This document shows positions 57,185 to 64,000 of a stretch of DNA of 64,000 nucleotides, piece after piece; within the stretch, counting starts at the first letter, position 1, and every line of letters starts with the position of its first letter. Both the position numbers and the translations under genes were made by a program. The notes below the pieces were generated by a model. It had not been told where the DNA came from and did no database searches. It worked only from the letters and a program-made list of their open reading frames with translations. This DNA comes from Solanum dulcamara (taxonomy: Eukaryota > Streptophyta > Magnoliopsida > Solanales > Solanaceae). Location: positions 88,574,341-88,638,340 of the forward strand of contig NC_077237.1 in assembly GCF_947179165.1 (NCBI RefSeq). Direction: 5' to 3'.

Positions 57185-59171
57185 AAAAAATATAACTTTT
57201 ATATATATATAAAGTAATTTTAGAATTTTTAAGTGCTAAAAGTTATTTTTATAAATAAGTAGTTCAGTGTTTGAATAAAAATGTTTATATTAAAAATAAA
57301 TTGTTGATGTGTTTGGCAAATGTGAATTTTAGGGCTAAAGAGGGTACTTTAGGAATTAAAATAAATTATAGGGAATATAAAAGTAATTTCCATGGTCAAA
57401 GAAAATTGTTTTAAGCCCTTCAAAAAAAAGTTATGATTTAAATTTAACATTTTAAATTGATAGTCAAACACCATAATAAACTAAAAAGGGCTTATAAATT
57501 GGTTTGACCAACTTATAAAGTCCGTTCAAACAGGCTCAATTTGGACTACTAAAGTTCCGACTCTATGTTTACACTTTGTTTGTATGGTTTTTTGGCAGCC
57601 ACGTTTGGAGGAGTCCAACTAAATTTGAATTTGCGAAAAATCTCATATTTGATGTAAAGTTCTCCCTAGCAGTGTGCTCTCCCACATTGTTTTTTATAAT
57701 ATATCGTATAATAGTGTATTATAGGATATCGTATTGTAGTGTTTTAATAAATAAAATATTTAAATAAATTGAATTATTTTTCGTTGTTATATAATATTAC
57801 GCATCAGCAATCTAAACAATAAACATATAAAACAAAGCAGCAATCTAAACAATAAACATATAAAACAAAGCAGTGTATGTGTGAGAGATACTATAAAGAA
57901 AAGTAGGATAAGAGATAAAGTAAAATTTATTAAATAATAAGTAAAGATAAAATGAAAAGAAAATATTAGGATAATGATATGATCACGTCAGATTGATAGT
58001 TATACAAAATGAGATTTTTTCGTACGATATAATAAAATTTAAATAACAATTAAAAAAAAATATTATAGCTACATTAACAAATACAATAAATACAATGATA
58101 ACAACTAACTACCATCCAAACAAGGTGATGTATTTTTGATGATTTTGAATGATGAATGTAGACATATCTTACATAATGGTTTGAGTCTTTGAGAATTTAG
58201 GGTTTGGTGGGTGGTATAAAGAATTATAATTTTAAGATAAAATATAAAATTAGTTTATCTCGTATTTATTTATGGGGTGGAATTATTAGTTATCTTATAG
58301 AGTTGGATAGCTAATTTCATGAGATATTTTGGTTTATAAAATATCTTTTTTAAAAAAATTATTTAATAATTAAATGGATTTTGTGATGTTTATGAAAGTA
58401 AATAGAGAATTTTTTTTTAAAAAAACTTCAATTTAAGGTGTATTCAAATCTGTACTTCGATGATATCTTTTCAAACTTCTATTATGTTTTCAAATCACGC
58501 TCTGTGAATCTAAAGGGGATTGTCTTTGCATGAGGTTGGACTTGCTTTGATGATGAGTAGGTTTATTGTGTTTTTACCCGCTATCCTTACTAACTCTAAG
58601 AAAAACTCTTTTTTTTGAATTAGATCAGACAATGTTTTGCCACTGTTTAGCTCGGTCTTGCCCAATTATGATTAATATAGTGTGACTCAATAGCGAAATC
58701 TAATTGATTTTTTTTTAATGAAGCGAGTTGATTCAACCTGATCCAGTTGACACCCTTAGATAGAGTTAGATCATGATTTCAAAGAAACTTTTTATTGAAA
58801 TTAGTAAAAAATTGACTTGTCTTCTCATAAGACTTTGATTATATCAAAAGATTTCAGTTATATTTTTCAGGCTTTTTACAGTTTACACGAATTGTTGGTT
58901 AAATATAATAATTTTTTTAACTTGTATTTAAATTACATAATATATGTATAAATAAAATATTAAAATGATCATATTTTTATTTTTAAATACATTAAAACCA
59001 TTTTGATAATTTTCTCGAAAATTTTCACACGGTTTTGTTTTTCCTAATTTCTTCCTTAGTTTCCAAGCAAATAAACTTAACAAGGAAGCTGTATTTTTTT
59101 ATTTATATTTTGTCACTTGGACTTTACATATTTAGCCACATTTCCCTCTCCTTTCGAACAAATTCAACAAA
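57185..59171. other. AT-rich intergenic DNA with worn transposon pieces
   Basis: Between divergent genes. Around 57185-57540 the sequence ends TTATAAAGTCCGTTCAAACAGGCTC and begins with AAGTGCTAAAAG-like words, resembling the MITE type seen at 7048 but without clean ends. A 33-bp perfect tandem duplication lies at 57805-57870. No gene is recognised; the frame at 57576-57767 is not supported. Confidence 0.5.
57805..57870 (+). repeat. 33-bp perfect tandem duplication
   Basis: Two identical adjacent 33-bp units (57805-57837 and 57838-57870), CAGCAATCTAAACAATAAAC followed by ATATAAAACAAAG. Confidence 0.95.
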
Positions 59172-62100
59172 ATGGATGCGAAAATCGGAAAATTCTTCGA
59201 ATCGATCGGCGATTTCTTTACCGGTGGAGATCAAATTCCTTGGTGCGACTCTGATATAGTCGCTGTAAGTTTTGTTTTTCGATTTTTTCTCGAATTTGAT
59301 TTGATTTGATTGACAGATTTGAGGGTTTTATGGAGAATTGGCCTTAATCTCTATGTTAATACTTTTGTTATTTATGTATTTGTTCGTGAGTTGATTTTCA
59401 TATGGTCATTCAACTAATAATTAATATCTAATCAAGGTAAAATTGGAACCATTATAATATAATAGCTGTTAGTGGAGTGACCATATGAGAAATCAATCCA
59501 TTGTTCATTGGTTTAGTTGAAATTGAGCTAATTGGACATCCTTAATACTTTATATGATTACCAACTCGTGGAGCGGTGTTGGTACTCAACTATTAATTAT
59601 TATATTAGAAAGTCATTTTTTTATTGAAGAAAATTGAAATCAGGAAAAAGGTGACTTTTTTACATAATATCGATTAGTTAAGTGATTATTTGAGATATCA
59701 ACCCATTTTTAGTTGAAATTGAGCTAATTGGACATCTCGAATACTTTACTTTATATGATAAGGAACGCGTGGAGCAGTGTTGGTGACTCAACTATTAATT
59801 ATTATATCAGAAACTCACTTTTTTTATGGAATTAGGAAAAAAGGTGACTTTTTGACATAATATCGATTAGTTAAGTGATCAACTGAGAAATCAACCCATT
59901 ATTCATTTTTAATTGAAATTGAGCTAATTGGACATCTAGAACACTTTACTTTATATGATTGGGAACTCGTGGAGTGGTGTTGATGTAAAATTCTACCTTT
60001 TTTATGATATGTTTTTTAGTTTTTTTTAAATAAAATGTTGCACTTGAGCCAAGGGTCCTTCAAAAATAGTTTCTCTACCTCCACGAGGTAGTGGTAAGGT
60101 TTGCGTACATTCTTTCCTCTCTAGACCTCACTTGTGGGATTTTCACTGGATATGTTGTTGTTGTTGCTTAATCAATTCTGCGTGTTGAGATTAGAGATTA
60201 AAGTTGGCTTAAATATACTTAACAAAAAATATTGGATTAAATGTTGAAATCTGTGTTGGTTCTTAATCTGATTGTTGTATGATGTGAAAGAGGAGATATA
60301 TAATTTTCTCTTTTGTATGTCTAGAAATGTCGGAGAAGAGGAGATTTAAGTAGAGGAATTGAGTTGTGGACTCTAACTAGTTTGGGTTGAAGCGAAGTTT
60401 GATTTGATTGTTGTTCTTAGCTAGAATTGAAGTTGTGTGGTACGTGTACGGAGGATTTATATAATTGATCCGAATTAGTTTGGCAGCATAGTTAATTGAT
60501 TGATTGTTCTTATTTAGAAGTAAGGTTCATGAGTTACATTGTTAAATGTGTGATATGTTTTCGATTTATGATGGTAAACTGAGAATCTTCATAATCAAAG
60601 GTTTTACATAGGACTCTCTTCATTTTATTGCAGTTCTAATTATATCCTGGAAACTGTGATACTAAATAGGAAACAGTTTACTGATTGAGATCACTTGCTT
60701 CCTTTCTCTTTTATGCAGTTGAAGTTTGGTTTTGGATAGAAGTGTTACTACTTTCAAATAAATATTTAAAGGTCGAATACTTATTAATGGTCTTTTAAGA
60801 TTGATATAGTCAATTAAAAGTTGTCTTGACAAAATGTTCAGCCAATTATCCTTGCTCCGTTATATAGAAAGCACACTGTGGTACAGACTAATGTAGGCCC
60901 GAGCGCCACTGCTAATTGAGTAGTATGGTCCAGGCTTTTAAAACGTTGGTTAGCCCCATAAGCAAATACGTTTTCCAGCAATTATTCTCGCTGATAAAAT
61001 AGTTAAGACATCATGTACAACAGTACAAGCCTGCAGAAATTTTCTTTGTGGATCTTGCTGAAAGTTACTTAAATCAGGAGATAGCCCGTGGAACATCCAA
61101 GTAATTTGCAGTTCCATATGCAATGATGTTAATGTAAACTGAGTCTGATTTATTTTTTTTACAATCGTTTTGGCATCTAGTTAGTATTTGAATATTTAAA
61201 GTTGTAATGTGTCTACAGGGTTGTGAACGTGAAGTTGCTGAGGCGGAAAAAGGTTCGTCTGATGACCTTAAAAGTGAATGCATTATGCGTTTGTCTTGGG
61301 CTCTTGTTCACTCAAGAAGGCCCGAAGATATACAGCGTGGGATAGCAATGCTTGAAGGTCAGCATAGTAGAGCTATTCAACTAACTTTTTTCTTCTCTTC
61401 CTTCTCCGTTTGGATACATGCTGCATCATTCATTCCCTCACCCTGACATTTCCTTGCCCCGAGCTGTGGGAGTTTCATGAAGAATTTCCCGAATGCTTTG
61501 AGCTTTTACATTTCCCTAGTGCATAGTCGTTTTCGCATTTACTCCTTTTTTACCTTCTCGTTCCCTTGTTCATTACTTATTTTGTCATTTGCAGCTTCTA
61601 TTGGTGGCAGTAGCAGTCCGTTGCAAATGAGAGAAAAGCTTTATCTTCTGGCTGTTGGTTACTATAGAAGTGGGGACTTTCCAAGAAGCAGGCAGCTTGT
61701 TGATCGTTGTTTGGAGGTTTGATCTTTTTTCTTACCTTTGCTTCACCCTCGACATTAATGCTGAGGTCTTTATCTCCAGGCTGTAAACTTTACATCATTT
61801 GTGAAGATTAAAGTTTTCTTCAGCGCATCTTTATGAAATTGCATTGCTTGAACTACATTCGTACAATTCTGAAGCTTTTGTTATGCACATACCTACACGA
61901 GTTATTTATATTGGTATGGCGGTTTTTCATTTCTCCTAAATTAGTAAATCTACAGATTGCACCGGATTGGAGGCAAGCCTTGACTCTCAAGAAAACAATT
62001 GAAGAAAAAATTACCAAAGGTATCAAACGGGATATAGTCTATGTCACTTCTTATCGTATCTAGTTTCAGTTGAAGAAAGAGTTGATTAACGTTATGCATT

Positions 62101-62204
62101 TCGATGTGTCTGAAACAGATGGAGTTATTGGTATCGGCATTGCTGCTACTGCTGTCGGAGTTTTGGTTGGTGGGATTGCAGCTGCTTTAGCCCGCAAGAA
62201 TTGA
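59172..62204 (+). CDS. FIS1: Mitochondrial/peroxisomal fission protein FIS1
   Basis: A tail-anchored outer-membrane protein that helps recruit dynamin-related proteins for division of mitochondria and peroxisomes (Arabidopsis FIS1A/BIGYIN). Five exons: 59172-59264, 61219-61357, 61595-61716, 61956-62019, 62119-62204, all GT-AG and in phase, 167 residues, the usual plant length. It starts MDAKIGKFFESIGDFFTGGD. The TPR-like bundle follows, with SECIMRLSWALVHSRRPEDI, REKLYLLAVGYYRSGDF and RQLVDRCLEIAPDWRQA. The single C-terminal helix (about 141-162) GIGIAATAVGVLVGGIAAAL ends in the basic ARKN tail that directs it to mitochondria. The 1.95-kb first intron has grown by tandem repeats and a SINE-like piece. 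Confidence 0.96.
59465..59990 (+). repeat. About 200-bp tandem repeat, FIS1 intron 1
   Basis: About 2.5 units with period 196-200 bp. TTGAAATTGAGCTAATTGGA begins at about 59517, 59713 and 59913; GTGGAGYRGTGTTG and TCAACTATTAATTATTATAT are shared. The units also carry GGTGACTTTTT and ATAATATCGATTAGTTAAGT. Confidence 0.88.
60065..60168 (-). mobile_element. SINE-like repeat, FIS1 intron 1
   Basis: On the minus strand: CAACAACAACATATCCAGTG, AATCCCACAAGTGAGGTC, TGTACGCAAACCTTACCACT and CCTCGTGGAGGTAGAGA. Same family as the pieces near 20793, 47216, 62500 and 63779. Confidence 0.55.
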
Positions 62205-62499
62205 CTTGCCATATAAACGCCACTAGTGTGCATATCGTACACAGCTCTTCCCTTCTGTTGTCTCTTCTAAAGCACATGAATTCGTATTTGTGAGCACAAA
62301 AGTTTTGATACTTTTCTTTACAAATTGGTAGAGAACAATGGCATGTACAACTGAATCAAGAATGGATTTCATTTTCTAAGTTTTTTATTTAGTTTATAAA
62401 TTTGTCAAAAGATAACTATTCAAGCTTGCTAATTGTAGCATAGTATATTTGTGTGAAGTTACTCTGGTTGTTTATCATGATAAACTTATTTAAACTACA
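62205..62499. other. FIS1 3' region
   Basis: Probable 3' UTR and downstream DNA; nothing else is seen. Confidence 0.5.
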
Positions 62500-62595
62500 A
62501 CAACATATTCAGTTAATTCCACAAGTTGGCTTCGAGAAGGATAGTGCGTACACAGATTTTACCCTATCTTTCATAGACTTTCGACTCAAGACATG
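62500..62595 (+). mobile_element. SINE-like repeat downstream of FIS1
   Basis: Plus strand: ACAACAACATATTCAGTTAA, TTCCACAAGTTGGCTTCGAG, AGTGCGTACACAGATTTTAC and ATAGACTTTCGACTCAAGAC, a diverged member of the family described at 20793. Confidence 0.5.
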
Positions 62596-62786
62596 ATAAA
62601 CTTATTCGTCCAATATGATTTAGGTCATATGATTCATACAACTCAACTCATGCCCTTGAGTGGTTGGTGAAGTTGAAGTACCTTTTTTTTTTACTGCTTC
62701 TGTCGCAAAGTTCGACTTCGCACAGTATGCGACACAATTTTTAGTTTTCAATATTATCTATAAATAGAAAAAGGAGAAACAAAATT

Positions 62787-62859
62787 GACTCTGTGGCCCA
62801 ATGGATAAGGCGCTGGTCTACGAAACCAGAGATTCTGGGTTCGATCCCCAGCAGAGTCG
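62787..62859 (+). tRNA. tRNA-Arg (anticodon ACG)
   Basis: A complete 73-nt cloverleaf. Acceptor stem GACTCTG / CAGAGTC with discriminator G; D-arm around GCCCAATGGATAAGGC; anticodon stem CTGGT / ACCAG with loop CTACGAA, so the anticodon is ACG; T-arm CTGGG-TTCGATC-CCCAG. A-box (TGGCCCAATGG) and B-box (GGTTCGATCCC) are intact, there is no intron, and a T-run follows at once. ACG reads the CGU/CGC/CGA arginine codons after wobble editing. Confidence 0.97.
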
Positions 62860-62864
62860 TTTTT
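62860..62864 (+). terminator. Pol III terminator of tRNA-Arg
   Basis: A TTTTT run directly after the mature tRNA 3' end, the normal RNA polymerase III stop signal. Confidence 0.85.
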
Positions 62865-63778
62865 GTGATTGATTTTTTGCCCATGTTACTATTCCTCGAC
62901 GAATTCATTGATGGTATTATTCTTGGATAAGTTCATTTCTATTTTTGAAACGAAATTATATACATAAATAGTATATTATATTTGGATTTGTGATGTTAAA
63001 AATATAACAAATTTAATGTTAAGAATTTTAAATGTCAATTAAATCAATCAAGATTAAATTCAATCGATTTTAGTAAATAAAAAGGAAAAGTAAATCTACC
63101 TTTTCTAAAAATAAAAAAAATCCTTGCCTCCCACATGCAATGATTACGGTTTCAACACTCTTAAACTTGGAATTATTTGTAGTACAAACTATAAAGTAAC
63201 ATTATGTGGAGTACAACAAGTTGTACTTGAAAAATTCAAAATATTGTCCTAAAAAAGTACCAAGTAGTAGTTCACTGTTGAAATACTATACATATCCCAA
63301 CAATCGTATACTATAAATATCTAATCTAAATCAAACAATATTGGCCAAAGAAAAGTTAAAAGAGACAATGAATCTTCTAATATTGGTGGAAGTGTTCGAT
63401 AGGGGCAATCTGAGATCACATGTTAGTTACTTTTCATTTATTTTTTTAGTTGTTTATTTTGATGATTCTCTGTATCTTAACATGTGTTCTCAGGTCGCCC
63501 CTGTCGAATTATTTTTCACCTGGGATAAATTAATGGCAAACGTAAAACTAGTCAATTCATATGAATCCTCAAAAGTTAAATATATGTACGGCTGAGTATT
63601 TATTCAACTTGCTTGATAGCAATTTGCTTCATAGGTTTGGCCAAGGTGAGCTTGAATAACATATTTGATTTCCTTTTCTTTTATATAAATAACAAATACT
63701 CCTAGTAGAAAAAATAATAATAACATATGGTGTATAACTGCATTAAACAACAGAATAATAAGATTCAGTTTTTACTAC
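62865..63778. other. AT-rich intergenic DNA with an unsupported frame
   Basis: A CTATAAATATC word at about 63311 and a frame at 63341-63595 could suggest the start of another plus-strand gene, but the translation matches no family I know and the composition is like the surroundings. I see no other feature. Confidence 0.4.
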
Positions 63779-63915
63779 AACAACATACCCACTGTAATTC
63801 TATATGTGGGTTTGAGGAAGGTAACGTGTACACAATCTTATCCTATTTTGTGAACACAATCTTATCCTACTTTGTGAATGTAGAGATGTTTCAGATAGAT
63901 CCTCGACTCAAGTAA
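63779..63915 (+). mobile_element. SINE-like repeat with small internal duplication
   Basis: Plus strand: CAACAACATACCCACTGTAA, TGTGGGTTTGAGGAAGGTAA, ACACAATCTTATCCTA..., ending GATCCTCGACTCAAG. A word of about 22 bp around ACACAATCTTATCCTAYTTT is duplicated in tandem (about 63831-63876). Confidence 0.55.
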
Positions 63916-64000
63916 ATAAAACTATTTTTTTCAGCAAAATTATTAATAGATTCCAGAAATAATAATACAATACATAGATCTATATAATTTAGAGATTTTT

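Noticed and set aside
63341..63595. Possible new gene start at the right edge
   Set aside because: No family resemblance, no intron logic that I could follow, and base composition like the flanks; left as an uncertain note only.

Overview
This is a stretch of plant nuclear DNA, most likely from a Solanaceae genome (Solanum or a close relative). The reasons are the GT-AG intron-exon genes, the AT-rich intergenic DNA, Copia, Gypsy, LINE, SINE and MITE pieces of types common in that family, and proteins that read as typical asterid orthologues. All names come from reading translated exons and recalling family hallmarks; no database search was run.

Layout, left to right. 1-2195: a decayed Copia element on the minus strand (LTR, gag, start of the protease). 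2355-7768: plastid lipoyl synthase (LIP1P), six exons, with a 1.2-kb inverted-repeat transposon in intron 3 and a Harbinger-type MITE in intron 4. 8736-11795: a three-exon ROMO1/Mgr2-like inner-membrane protein. 12875-20387: CKI1-like hybrid histidine kinase sequences. The segment 6900-13567 was tandemly duplicated (second copy 13568-17184). This leaves a full LIP1P and ROMO1 on the left, a truncated kinase and fragments of LIP1P and ROMO1 in the middle, and one complete kinase (16527-20387) on the right. 21220-23663: a minus-strand DUF604/GT31-like glycosyltransferase. 24965-25318: an endogenous pararetrovirus RNase H fragment.

25827-34730 is a satellite array with a repeat of about 180 bp in two related subfamilies (B-A-B). 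A LINE fragment and a piece of a Gypsy-type LTR interrupt it. 35353-38739 is a third, dead copy of the CKI1-like kinase. 39828-47714 (minus) is a PH-RCC1-FYVE-BRX protein of the PRAF family. 51371-56850 (minus) encodes a homeodomain protein with an RLT-type WFCHRR recognition helix. 59172-62204 is the mitochondrial/peroxisomal fission factor FIS1. 62787-62859 is a tRNA-Arg(ACG).

The genes do not form a pathway or cluster; each is a separate plant gene. The most interesting part is the kinase region. It holds a recent tandem duplication with both breakpoints readable, a solo LTR that landed in only one copy, a CKI1-type kinase that lacks the large outside domain known from Arabidopsis CKI1, and a tripled exon/intron boundary offering three splice donors. 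I found no convincing new biological system, only several structures worth checking.
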